The notes under the pieces were generated by a model. The model ran no database searches. It worked only from the letters and a program-made list of their open reading frames with translations, and had not been told where the DNA came from. Of a DNA stretch of 64,000 nucleotides, positions 11,752 to 23,002 are shown one piece after another. Every line of letters starts with the position of its first letter. Within the stretch, counting starts at the first letter, position 1. The position numbers and the translations under genes are program-made. Where the stretch lies: assembly GCA_038501195.1 (NCBI GenBank), contig JBBPUQ010000007.1, forward strand, positions 1,961,501 through 2,025,500, written 5' to 3'. Source of the DNA: Nemania diffusa (Eukaryota > Ascomycota > Sordariomycetes > Xylariales > Xylariaceae).

Positions 11752-13858
11752 CTAGACGAGATGTATGGTTTCTAGTTTTACCTGAGGCGAGTATTTAACA
11801 GCGAATGGGGTCTCGGTAACTTTGATTCCAGCTTCTCGAATTCCATCTGCAGACAGGATACTCAGCATCCCACATCGCTGGTAGGTGGACTCGTCAGAGT
11901 CTACGGGCTCCAGAAGAAGACCTGTAACCCAGTAAATTGGATCGTTATTGTGCCATCTAAGTGCACAAGTATCGGGCGTAAGTGTGGGTTGCGAGATGAT
12001 GTGCTTATGATATCTCGAACCATAATTAGCATCCCCTTTAATTCTATGTTACCATTGGAGATCTGCCCGAAGAGAGATTCGCCAATTGTTGTTATAGACG
12101 GCTTCATATCAAAAACCAGCGGTTTCCAGTTTACACATCTGCTTGGGGCTAGCCACTGCGGGGTGCTTCTAGAGTTCGGTGTCGTTTGATTCAACCGCTC
12201 TAGGAAGAGCTGCCAGCTCGGCTTGCGATTCCATATTCGACCATCGTTGATGCGCCGTGGTAGGTAATCGTAAAACACGCGAACATCAACGCTGGCCCAC
12301 GACCACGAAGGCGCACGGTACTGGGGTGGCCGGGTGCCTGGAGGCTCTGGCCGTGGAGGCATATTGCCATCTGAATGCCATTCTAGCATTAATAATAGAT
12401 GCTGCCTGAATAATCCGGCAAGATACATCTTAGAATTTTCCGTAGTGGTAGGAGAGTCTGATCGCGACATCAGTTGCGCAACACCCGCCAGAGCGATGAG
12501 TTTATCATTAGGCTTTGTGAGGCTAGTCCGCGTGTATGCCTGAACGATGCTACACCAATGATTGAGCAAATCTTCTTGGGTTATTGATAGAAGCTGGCCC
12601 TTTTTAGGAAGGAGACCCTCGCGTGTGTACTTCTCGAAAAGGAAATCCAGTCTTTTAAAGCCAGTATGCCTCGGCGACTCCACGATTGCCGGTATGCCAC
12701 TTGGGAAGGCCTCGCACGCATCAAGCGACGCACATTCCCATAGCAGCTGCTCTGGTCCGAAGTGGAGGACTCTCGGGGCCAAGAAGCGCTCCTGGAAAAC
12801 CCAACCGCGTTTTGTCAACGGCGCCTTGGTGATTTGCGCCCACCAGAAAAAAGGGTCCACGACACACCAGCCCTCGTCGATATGTCGGGCCCAGCTTGGC
12901 TGCACTCGAGACGGCAAGGGTACATAATTACATGTCTTGCCCAGAAAACCTGTTGAGTTATCCTCAAAGCCGGTAATAGATATATTGCAGGTGGCGTTCG
13001 TGTAGATTTTACACATCTCGAGGCTTTCCGTCTCCCAATCCAGCAATGAATCTTGGATAATACACAAACAGTCTGCCCACAAATATTGAATTCCGAGGGA
13101 TTTGACGACTCTAATGACGTCTCGGAACACTTGTGGCAGAATATCTAATGATTGGCCGTCAGTGTACGCTTGTACATCCTCGCTAACAAGTCTAAATTGC
13201 TGATTAGAGTTCCACCTATGGCTAAGGGTTGCATATGTAGTAGGGAAGATCGTGTTGCCTTCCCTGACAACCAGTCGCCACATCGTTTCACCAGCGGCCC
13301 CGACATCGATAAGACGCTTCGGCTGGAACATGGGGCCAGACGTTCTCCAGGCATGCAAAGCTTGGCATTTTGGGTGTTGCTCAAGGCAAGTGCGCATCCA
13401 TGTTTTCACCATTTGGAGTGTTTGGCCGCTCCACCCTCTACCGGTTTTGAGAGGCTCACGCGGGAGATGTGGTCGTATCGCTTTGGAGATTATTAAGAGG
13501 AGCCAGATCGGAAGTGAATATGTTAAAGTTGCTCACTGTGGTATGGCTCGACCAACAGTCCCCGATAGCGCCGAGGAACGCCTGGTGAGCTCCAGCCAAA
13601 CTTCACGTAATAAGACCGCACGTTACTATCGGCGTTCACGAAATTCTGAAAAGAGCACGTCGTGGACGAGATAACATTTGGGTCTGAAAGAAACTTCTGC
13701 GGCTCGTCAAGTTCAGACAGGACAGCCCTGCAAATAGGGCATCCCGCTGTGGCGGATAATACAAATGATTGAGTGTTTGCATGATGGGGGATGTGCTCTA
13801 TTCCACGTGCAAAGGGGTCTTCCAATTTGAATATTCTCATACAACAGGCACAGAGCAT
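11752..13858 (-). pseudogene. HET-domain (heterokaryon incompatibility) gene with one frameshift
   Basis: Exon 1 (13,858-13,537) starts MLCACCMRIF and carries the cysteine/histidine pattern (CACC, HHAN, AGCPIC) seen before many HET domains. Intron 13,536-13,481 (GTGAGC to AAAG) joins in frame to exon 2. The HET core (PF06985) follows: YATLSHRW, then LGIQYLWADCLCIIQD, then YTNATCNISI. HET proteins act in the cytoplasm in non-self recognition and can trigger cell death when strains fuse. Near 11,955 the frame breaks: the original frame stops at 11,901, but the next frame continues from DPIYWVTGLLLEP for about 65 codons to a stop at 11,752. Loss of one base restores everything, so this is a recent one-base deletion or an assembly error, not an intron. 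If functional, the protein would be about 680 residues. It lies in the accessory, repeat-flanked region, where such genes are common. Confidence 0.8.
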
Positions 13859-15617
13859 GTTTGGAGACTGAAAATTACCTTATCGAATCGTAAATATATT
13901 AGTCTTGGATAGCTTGTGATAGAAATTGGAATGATGAGAATTCGACTAGGCAGACGTAGACAGGCGGAGGTAATCTGCGGATCTTACTGCGAACGCCTAG
14001 AAGGACCAGGGATGGTCGCGGCACGATCTACTAGTTGCCTTTTGCATTTGCTACAGCTATTGCAACGGAATGTGTGAATCACACACACACCGCACTCTAG
14101 AGGCTTGACTGCTACCACAATAGCACTTCTAGATATTTCTAGCTTCTATTCATCAGATACAGTAGGAATTTATTCAGGAGAACCAGCCGTAGGCTGGTCC
14201 CAAAGAAGGGTTTGGTGGCTAGGAAGGGGGTCAAAAAGCCTAAGTGAAAAAATGGGCTAGCTTTAAAGCTTGTGGCACAGCGACAAGCAATGTGGCTGGT
14301 TAGGTGGCTTGCACCCACCCTGTAGAGAGGGAATTACCTACTGCGTAGGTACATGTTAGAAATATAGGGGGTAAATGAGGCCCTGTAATTAGGCCCTGCA
14401 AGGATCTAACCAGAAGGGGGTCCCTTCTGCTTCAAGGGGTTCCACTTCCCTACCCATTTTGTATGCTAGAGAAAAATCTCTTCGAACAGCAGTGACACAC
14501 AACAACAACAATAATACACCAATCAATCTGATCAATCTGATCAATCTAGAAGGCTTATTTCTAACAGTACTTAACCCCTTTTCAGTCAGAAACCCCTGAG
14601 ATAATCGTTAGACTAGGTAAGTCATAAGAGCAATTGAACTGGGTAAATTGAATGATTAATACTTACTCCGGATCACAAGGGTGCTTGCCTATTAGTTTTA
14701 CTTAAGTCACCCTGCAGAGCTAACAAGTCTAACAAGCTCGATTAGGCTCTAGGTACTTTAGCAATGCCAGACTGACAGCTGTAAGAAGGTACAGTGCCAA
14801 GGAATTTAAAATTTACGGTAAATTGATGTGGGGGGAACACATAATTCGGCAAGAGTTGAGCCTCAACTATGCATCACCGAGGAGAGCTGCGCTGGCAATA
14901 ATACCACATGAGAAGTTCAGCTTACATGCAGGCTGACAAGTTCGTCGCCGTTCATGACCCTTGCTCTTTCATATCACTTCCAGAATAGGCAGGTAGGTTA
15001 TCTGCCGGTTCGCGAAAGACCTGGATGCGTTGTAGTTTCAATTGACAGCAAACAATACGATGGCCCAATCAGAATTTCAAGATACTCTGCTGAGTTAACC
15101 CCCTCTATGTACAAACTAAAGATCCACTCACCGGTCAATAGTGCCGACAGTTCGCTTATGTAGCTCGGTTGCGACTCGCCGCGATTGCCCGAGCTTGTCA
15201 GAGCCGCATTACCTTAATCTTCAATTATTTGTTCCTATACGGCAACTGTTCCTGTAGGCAACTTCTAAATAGGAAATGATCTCTCTCGTACCAACTATAT
15301 ACAGACTTACGTAGGAAGGTTTATCTCATCCAAGGATGCTATATAATTGGCCGCTATCTCGATTATATAATGATTAGCAATATCCGCGTTGCCGACGAGC
15401 AAATGTACTGTGTACTATACAGCGTATAGTGATAGAGCAGAAACGGATGGAATTATACCTATGACGTTTTCGCATGCGGCTCGGAATGTTTCTGTTCGTT
15501 CTCTGTTACTCGGATCTAATATCCGGCGGGGAGTAATAGTATAATTAGGCATGGTGCTATGAGAGCATGAATGAATGCATGGAGGCTGTCTCTAGCGGCG
15601 ACCATATCTAGGACTAT
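13859..15617. other. Gene-free stretch between HET gene and palindromic element
   Basis: No supported gene. Small features only: a three-fold 9-base tandem repeat (ATCAATCTG) at about 14,522-14,548 and a short CA run near 14,090. The longest frame (69 codons at 14,954) has no recognisable content. Confidence 0.4.
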
Positions 15618-15619
15618 TA

Positions 15620-16502
15620 AGTCAAGGACCCCCCTCACGACCATACCCCCCTACGGCCCGCATTTTCCCATACAAAATCACCAAAACAGGCTATTTATAA
15701 CTAATTAGCAAAAATAGCTAGCCACTTCGGGTTAGCGCTATAATTTTTGATATTTTTTTCTATAATATATAAAAACGGGGTTATTTAAATATATTATAAT
15801 TATTATAGGTTTTTTTATAGTTTAAGTTGAAAAAATTGACTATTTTATTTCTTTAACACTTTTGCTAACAAATTGTATGTGAAATTGTTAAGGATTAAAA
15901 AAACTTAAAAATTAAAGTTTATTATATAATATAATATTATAATATTTTTTTAATTTTTATTTTGAGTAAATTTAATAATAAAAAACTTTAATTTTAAACA
16001 AAACTTAACTTTTGTTTAAAATTTAGTTAAATAAACTAGTTTAAAACTTTTTTTATATATAAAATATTAATAATAAAAGTTAACTTGATTTATTTAGCCG
16101 AACTTTTAGCCGGAAGTTTTTATGTTTTAAAATTAAGTTTTTTTATTATTAATCTTTATATAAAAAAATATAAAAAAAATTACAATATAATATTATATCA
16201 TAAACTTAATTTTTAGCTTTTTTTTAATCTTTAACAATTTTACATACAATTTGTTAGCAAAAGTGTTAAAGAAATAAAATAGTCAATTTTTTCAACTTAA
16301 ACTATAAAAAAACTTATAATAATTATAATATATTTAAATAATCCCGTTTTTATATATTATAGAAAAAAATATCAAAAATTATAGCGCTAACCCGAAGTAG
16401 CTAGCTATTTTTGCTAATTAGTTATAAATAGCCTGTTTTGGTGATTTTGTATGGGAAAATGCGGGCCGTAGGGGGGTATGGTCGTGAGGGGGGTCCTTGA
16501 CT
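15620..16502. mobile_element. Palindromic non-autonomous transposon, Fot1/pogo-like, TA target site
   Basis: The element starts AGTCAAGGACCCCCCTCACG and ends with its reverse complement, and is flanked on both sides by TA (15,618-15,619 and 16,503-16,504), the target duplication of Tc1/mariner-type elements. The arms match for about 280 bases with only five differences noted by eye, all C/T or G/A transitions, and weaker complementarity continues to the centre near 16,060. The whole 883 bp is therefore a foldback of about 440-base arms. The outer 60 bases are GC-rich; the interior is strongly AT-rich. There is no transposase frame, so it depends on an element elsewhere. The Fot1/pogo link rests on recalled terminal sequences (AGTCAAG start) and is inference. 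Confidence 0.85.
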
Positions 16503-16504
16503 TA

Positions 16505-17018
16505 CCGCCTTAGCCGTGCTTATTGTCCCTGATCATAATCTAGTACATATTCAGAGGTATGGCTAACAAATTTTCATTGGCGTAGACTGGTCTGTTTGGT
16601 GTGTCAGCTAAGTAAACCCAGAAATAATATTGGCCTATACGAGTAGTCACTCAAATAGGTGTGCGGCGTACCTGCTGAGCTCAACGCCAAATATTGAAAC
16701 GGCAGACGCAGGGTTCTTAGCCCCCAATACCCGTATTATGATAACACCTCTTTGTTGTCCAATAGAGTGTCATAATTACTTCGCCCTTGTAAAGTTGTCC
16801 GCTCGGAAGCTGTTGCCGACGTCAATATCTGCCAGAGTATCCTAGCTAAAAGACTGCATACTAGTTTTGCTGGCCTATGATCGTCTTCGAGGCTCTGCAA
16901 GTCTTGGCGGGTCGCCTACTTATAATGGAGCGGGCCCCAAAGAATAGCCAGTAGTTGTTATTCTAGCATATCCTATGTTTCAATAGCTTCAATTTGTCTT
17001 CTATCAAGCTATACGGAC
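16505..17018. other. Upstream region of the CorA-like gene
   Basis: About 500 bases between the transposon and the start codon at 17,019. No recognisable gene. It presumably contains the promoter and leader of the downstream gene; no clear TATA box was identified. Confidence 0.4.
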
Positions 17019-20000
17019 ATGACTACCAAAGTAGAAAGCCCGAGCTGCCTAAGCACTGAACCTCATGACGAGAACATTACGAACCCTTTGCTTCACTTTC
17101 ATGGCTGCATCGAAATCTGTCAACGACATGATTTCCTTCAAGGAAATAGCCCTATCTGGGCCAAAGAATTAGAACACCAACATAAACTACCAAGGCCTGA
17201 AGTTCCTGAAATTCCCGAAACTCCCGAGCCTGAAACCCCCGAAGAAATCGTCGAGAGGATGAAAAGGAGCTGGAAGTCAAACTTCGAGGCTGAGATGAAA
17301 CGCATTGCTATCCTACGCGATACAATCTCCAACGATGAGCATGACAAATCCCTTGTAAGGGATTTAGAGGAAAGTAGAGAAATATGGCGGCGATCACCGG
17401 AATACAAAAATAATATCGACAGTGTTAGACAGTGGAGGCGTGACCTTGGCAAGGAAAACTCAATTGAAGGACCGAAGTGGATGGGCAACATAGACAAATA
17501 TGATCCAGACAAGGACATATCCGTTCCAGTTATTCAATTTGAAGGTCGCAAAGGAATCACGGCTGATATTAATAACATTCCTCTTAGCGGGAAATTTCCG
17601 AATCAGAAAACGACAATCGACACGCTTTTAGAAACCGAACCCAACCTACTCCGCAGAACCGGTGATGAGTGTATCAGATACTTTCACATCCCTTCAAACA
17701 ATATGATAGTGAGTGCCATGCAAAATCCTCTGAGATTCCCGTAGGTCATTAAAATGCAAATCATGAGCTGAATTTCAATATCAGTGGGCAGAGGTAAGTA
17801 CCTTCGCGTTGCTTAGTCGCCTGTATAATTAACCATTCTTAGAAAGCTATAGCTCAATACTATGGCGACAAAATTCCAGATTTTACTGCAACGAAGCGGC
17901 AGCTTCAGCGACCTCCGAAGACAAATACATACATGATTCTTCAAGAGAAGTACTGGCGTGGAAGGTTACACGGGGATGCAAGCTTGCCACCACACGCGAG
18001 ATATATGTCCCATACATGTGAGACTGTTTCAACACGTAGGCATTACTTGTCAATTAGCTACAATTGAATGGTAAAGCTAACATGCATCATAACATTGGCG
18101 GAACAAAACGGAGCGTCAAAAAATATCGTACTCTTCGTAGGTTCTAATCAACTTTCCCACTTCTACTAACGGATGCACTGACAGCTCTGTTCATCGAAGA
18201 TGCCATATCTCCATTGGGAGATTTCGGGAAGACAAGAGAAATTCGCTCGTGAGATTGACAAGATAGTCAGGACATCGGTCAAGGTTCTAGCGGAAACAGA
18301 GGCTGCTGCTAAACAGGAGCGCCAGAAAGTGAGAGCCAAATTACCCAGATCCTCAAGGACGCGTGACGACATACCGCAGAGCCCTCAAGTGCTACCACCT
18401 GAAAGGAAATCAATTGAAAGGAATATTGAAGAGGTAGAAGATGTTGTGGATAATGTTATGGCCGACAGTATTCAAAACCAGGGAACCAAGGAAGACGACC
18501 GTTTCAACAATACAACCGATCTAGGTCGTTACTTGCTGGATGCAGCTCGCCTTCATGAAAATATGGCAACTTATAGAGATAGAATGCTTCTTCGCAAATA
18601 TCTCCCTCAAGATCCCCCTATTCATCCTCGGCGGACACTCGACCAGGCCTATTATTGGACCCTCAAATCAACAAAACGGCGAGACAAAGATCAGGTTTTA
18701 TACCGCGGGACAACAGTTGCCAAGGATGCCTTCCATCGCCATGACGAGGAAAACCAATGTCCTGAGCACAAAGAGCTGAAGGGTATGGATTGCAGTATTT
18801 GTAGGAGCAACATCAGCAAGGTGTCTCGAGTGGTTATGGTGGACCAGTTATGGATGTGGGTTCTCGACAAAAAGACTCTGATCACTTGCTTTCCGAAGCG
18901 CTATGGCGCAAACCGGCAGGATTATTCCGGAGTCCATAAATCCATAAGGAATAGTATTGATAATCTGGATTCCAATCAAATACACACGGTATTTGAGCTT
19001 GCCCTCATCGTCCTGGATGAATGCACGACGACTTTTTTCAACCGTACTAAGTCCTTAGACAGGCGGCCACAAGTCGTTGACGAGTTCTCTAAGGCTATTG
19101 GCAAAATCGTAAGCATACATGTACTCACTAGCTTAAACAACTACCTACTGACTCTAAAACCAGATGCACAAACAGAGTGTGGCATTCGATCGACTATGGA
19201 AGTGGACGGATGATGCTCGAGGAGTGTTCCGATCACAGGCACATACTAACACCAAGGGGCTACACATACCACTGCTTGACATCAATCCTGAAGGGCAATT
19301 GGATCGAGAAATAGGGGATATCATAGAGGAATTGGACATTATGCTCCGAATTGCGAATATCCACAGGGACACCGTGAAAAGCTTTGTCGAACAAGCTGAG
19401 CGCATCCTTGACTCGGAAGGGAGTTTTCGAAAAGTTTTCGAACATAACCCCCCAAGCATGGAGAAAGTTAAAAAGGACAGCAACTACGAAGATTACAAGT
19501 CCTTTAAGATGAGGGGGGATGAATGCCAAGACAGGATCAACAGACACGTCAAGGACCTCGAGTCTCTACGCACGAGTGCAAAGAACACTGCTGATGGTGT
19601 AATTATCCTTATAACCCTCCTGATCACAACGTATCACGAATAAGCTAACAAAGTCCTAGGTTCTACATCTACTCACTATGAAACAGCAACAAGCGGGTGT
19701 CGTCCAAGCCTGGCAAGCTGTCAAGCAGTCCGATGAAACTGTCAAGCAGTATGTATCCCATTATTCATTCAATCTCCAATTTCCACATAACCCTGTCCCT
19801 ATATTCCTTAACTGTACTAATCATTTGTATTTTGCAGAGGTCGATCAATCCTAGTGTTTACCCTCGCCACAATCCTTTTCGTAAGTGTATAATATCCCAT
19901 TGCCATAATACGTTGCGATGACTAACAGTTTACAATAGTTGCCACTCTCCTTCTTAACAAGCGTCTTTGGAATGAATAATTACGAGTTTGGTGACAACAC

Positions 20001-20529
20001 CTGGAGACTTAAAGACCAACTCCTATATATCTGTAAGATTCACGCGACTAGAATATTTTATCGCTTCACTAATCGTTGGACCTGTTTGGCCTTGACAATA
20101 GTTCTGATATCCGCCGGTGTCGTACTACTCAGTCTCCTCTTTGCCTTTAGCGCATGGATCCGTGGGTCGATTTGGTCGATCTACGCTCGAACCTCAACTG
20201 CGTTCTTGGCGAAAACCGGTATATTCACATACATCGATCAGGCCAAGAAAATTGAAGAGATTCTTGACGACACATACGCCGAGATCGATACAATAAAGAC
20301 AGAATCGAGAAAACAGACCTTCAAAAAAAGGATAGAGGCCAAGATGGCCGTTAAGGGCCAGGAACCTAGTATGACAGACAATAGCAGCTCATTCAGAAGG
20401 GGGTTGGGCTTGATTAAGTGCACCCCCTTGAGCCTGATACGTAGAAGGCATGGAAATAGACACAACGTAAGGAATAGTAATGATGCCGAAATGGGGAGTG
20501 TCAGGGACGAAATTGCAAATACGAAGTAG
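17019..20529 (+). CDS. CorA-like Mg2+ transporter family membrane protein (nine exons)
   Basis: Exons 17,019-17,708; 17,785-17,793; 17,843-18,035; 18,114-18,136; 18,185-19,108; 19,164-19,598; 19,660-19,748; 19,838-19,880; 19,939-20,529 sum to 999 codons with continuous frame (998 residues). The second exon is only 9 nt (Trp-Ala-Glu) and the fourth 23 nt. A long hydrophilic cytosolic part holds a Pro/Glu-rich segment (about residues 55-75) and a conserved core (RRTLDQAYYWTL, VMVDQLWMWVLDKKTLITCFPKRYG). Near the C-terminus a first membrane helix (SILVFTLATILFLPLSFLTS) ends in VFGMNN, so the CorA signature Gly-Met-Asn is intact. A second helix (LALTIVLISAGVVLLSLLFAF) follows, then a basic tail. 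CorA proteins form pentameric divalent-cation channels; the large N-terminal part is typical of an ascomycete subfamily of unknown role. The joints at exons 3-5 are least certain. Confidence 0.8.
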
Positions 20530-21364
20530 GGTTTTATGTGAAAGGCCACAGTAGCAGATTAGGCTCGGCCAGAGGAAGACGTATTGAGCCTGAAGGGGAT
20601 TAAGATAGTTATTTAATATGAGGGAGTGTATTTCACCAGTCAGTAGAACCTATATTGTCCAGGGCAGAGATCCCCGCAAGTGCGTGGCTAGAAAGGAGTT
20701 CTTCACATCAAGTTTATAGCAGTTGCAGTATTCTCATTCATAGACTATTGGTTCTGATACCCCGAATAAGGATAGGCCACTGTGAGCTTGTAGTATAGGG
20801 GCTCGACGTCAGTAGTTCCTGAATTCTTCCAGCTAGTTGGGGAAACTATTGTCGCTAGATAATGGTACAATTTAATAAACGTACACCATAGGGGCCTACT
20901 AGGTAACAAGCCCTTGCATTTCTAGCACTTAGCATCTTGGGAACACGGTGCGTATGGGAAAGGCTTCGGAATTTGACTCAATATTGTGCCTTGCGATGCT
21001 TAGGATTAGTGCACGCATCTTCGACAAAAAGGACCAAGTTAGCTCAATTAAGGCAGAAGAAGCTAGGAATCCAGTCATGCCTACATTACATTGACATCAA
21101 AACCAATAAGAGTAAATGACAATAGAATTAGGCCAAAGACAACCTCAATGGTTTATATGTAAGTAGTAGATAAAACCTACAAAAGTATCGCTGCTAGGAA
21201 TTTAGGAAAAACTGCTCAACATAGCTTAAACGGCCAAGATAATTATAGGCGAACGAGGGCATAGTCACGGATGCTCAATGTCGAAAATGATATTTTTTCC
21301 TGTTAAAGAGAAACCAAGGTGTTGCGTAGTAATTATTTACCCTATTCTATTCTATATGTCTATA
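20530..21364. other. Intergenic between converging genes
   Basis: The 3' flanks of the CorA-like gene (plus) and the MFS gene (minus) meet here. No supported gene, RNA or repeat. Confidence 0.4.
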
Positions 21365-23002
21365 TTACTGCGTTGCATTAGCCCGACTATCCTTCTCCTT
21401 CACTTCACGCCTCCACTTCATCCCTTTTCGGACAACTAACACCAGGCACGGAAACACCACCACGTAGAAGGACGCAATGATAGAGAAAGCCTTGCCAGGC
21501 TCGACAGCTGATATCAGCGGGTCAATCGCTGCCGACATAGCCGCTCCTAACAAGAACTTGATGATGTTATTTGACGCCGAGGCCGCAGAGGCTTTCTCGG
21601 GTCTAATGTCTGTGATGAGGGCGCTGAAGACACTTGCCGTACCGGATAGCCCCAGTCCCAGGAGGAAGACGAGGACGACTATCACGCCGACCGAGGCCTG
21701 CCTCTCGACTGCCCATCCCCATGCCGTGATTACGATGACGCTTAACACGAACGGTGGCACGAGGACCTCGATTCGAGCTTTCTCGATGGGAAAATCGGAT
21801 AAGTCCATGTGCCGACCCTTATGAACCGTGATTCCGAGGCGCTTAGCGTGCCGTTGGAAGTTCCAGTTTAGGCTTTTGCCCACTAGCACCACAGCCAGAA
21901 CTGACCCGGCGGCCAAGGGGAGATACAGTAGACCGATTGTCAGGCCATTGTAGCCGTAGTACTTGGCAAAAAGGCTAGGCGCGGCGGTGCCAACGGCGTA
22001 GAGCCCTGCGAATAAAAGGCCGCCGTAGGTGGACAAGACAAACATTTCCTTCTCGAAGAGAAGTGTCAGCGCGCTGAGGAATCGAGCCCAAGCGAAATTT
22101 GCTTTCGGAATTCCGGCATCGGGCAGCACAGGCGGGGTGCCAATCTCTACTTGATGTGATCGATCTTTACGGCGGTTCTGGAGTATCTGTAACAGAGTCT
22201 GATTGGCCTTCCTAGGTAGAATCGAGCCGTTTCCAACGATTCTACGACAGGTTTCCGGGAAGAAGAGGAAGAGGATAGCAAGGTTGATGCCACCGGTGAT
22301 CGCTAGGAACCAGAAGATGTTTCGCCAACCCAGATATTGCGCAATCGCTCCCCCGATCACGGGTCCTATGCTAGGGCCTAGGACCGTGGGAAGAGCGAGG
22401 AAGGCAGCGTATTGGCCACGCTCTGCGCTGGTGCTGATGTCGGCAACAACACCCTGGCAAAGGGCCTGTGTGGACGAGATGGTGATTGACTGCACCGAGC
22501 GCAGAGCTAAAAGACTGCCATAGGCGTTGGTCAAGGCGAGCGCAATGTCGACGGCGATGTACAGAATGAAACAGATGATATAGACGGGTCGTCTACCCAT
22601 TGCATCTGCATAGCCGCCAATGAATATTGGTGTCACACCTTGAAATATCATGTAGCTAGTGACGGTAAGATTGATCTTCTTGGTCGAGGTATGCAAGTCA
22701 TGGGCGGCATTGTTGAGCGCCGGTAAGTATATTTGTGCGGTCCAGGATGCGAAGAGGCCGCTGAATGCAGCGCTAATCACGATGAGCCTTTTTTCCCATG
22801 GGGTGTAGACTGTATGCACTGGGGGTGCCGCGACAGTGTCCAATTGGGACTCCTCTTTGTCGGGACCAACACCATCGACGTTGACAGCGATAGTGTCATT
22901 GCTAGTTTCACTCTGCCTTTGCGCAGATAGTTCGGCGGCTTCCACTAACGATGAGTCCTTCTCGTCAGGGACGGCTTGATGATCTGGTGCCATTGGCTGC
23001 AA
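21365..23002 (-). CDS. MFS drug:H+ antiporter (DHA1, Qdr/citrate-exporter type)
   Basis: Single exon, 545 residues. A hydrophilic N-terminal tail of about 70 residues precedes YTPWEKRLIVISAAFSGLFA, the start of the first helix. MFS marks follow in order: GGYADAMGRRPVYI (motif A, between helices 2 and 3), LGPSIGPVIGG (antiporter motif C in helix 5) and FPETCRR after helix 6. A central cytosolic loop of about 70 residues separates two six-helix halves, giving 12 helices. The protein should sit in the plasma membrane and export small molecules by proton antiport. The family includes yeast Qdr/Aqr/Dtr proteins and, as I recall, the Aspergillus niger citrate exporter. The citrate synthase-like gene 1.6 kb upstream, on the same strand, makes an organic acid cargo conceivable, but the sequence alone cannot show this. 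Confidence 0.85.
   Translation of the reverse strand: MQPMAPDHQAVPDEKDSSLVEAAELSAQRQSETSNDTIAVNVDGVGPDKEESQLDTVAAPPVHTVYTPWEKRLIVISAAFSGLFASWTAQIYLPALNNAAHDLHTSTKKINLTVTSYMIFQGVTPIFIGGYADAMGRRPVYIICFILYIAVDIALALTNAYGSLLALRSVQSITISSTQALCQGVVADISTSAERGQYAAFLALPTVLGPSIGPVIGGAIAQYLGWRNIFWFLAITGGINLAILFLFFPETCRRIVGNGSILPRKANQTLLQILQNRRKDRSHQVEIGTPPVLPDAGIPKANFAWARFLSALTLLFEKEMFVLSTYGGLLFAGLYAVGTAAPSLFAKYYGYNGLTIGLLYLPLAAGSVLAVVLVGKSLNWNFQRHAKRLGITVHKGRHMDLSDFPIEKARIEVLVPPFVLSVIVITAWGWAVERQASVGVIVVLVFLLGLGLSGTASVFSALITDIRPEKASAASASNNIIKFLLGAAMSAAIDPLISAVEPGKAFSIIASFYVVVFPCLVLVVRKGMKWRREVKEKDSRANATQ

Noticed and set aside
12334..13674. Plus-strand frames opposite the HET gene
   Set aside because: They overlap conserved HET codons on the other strand and have no recognisable content.
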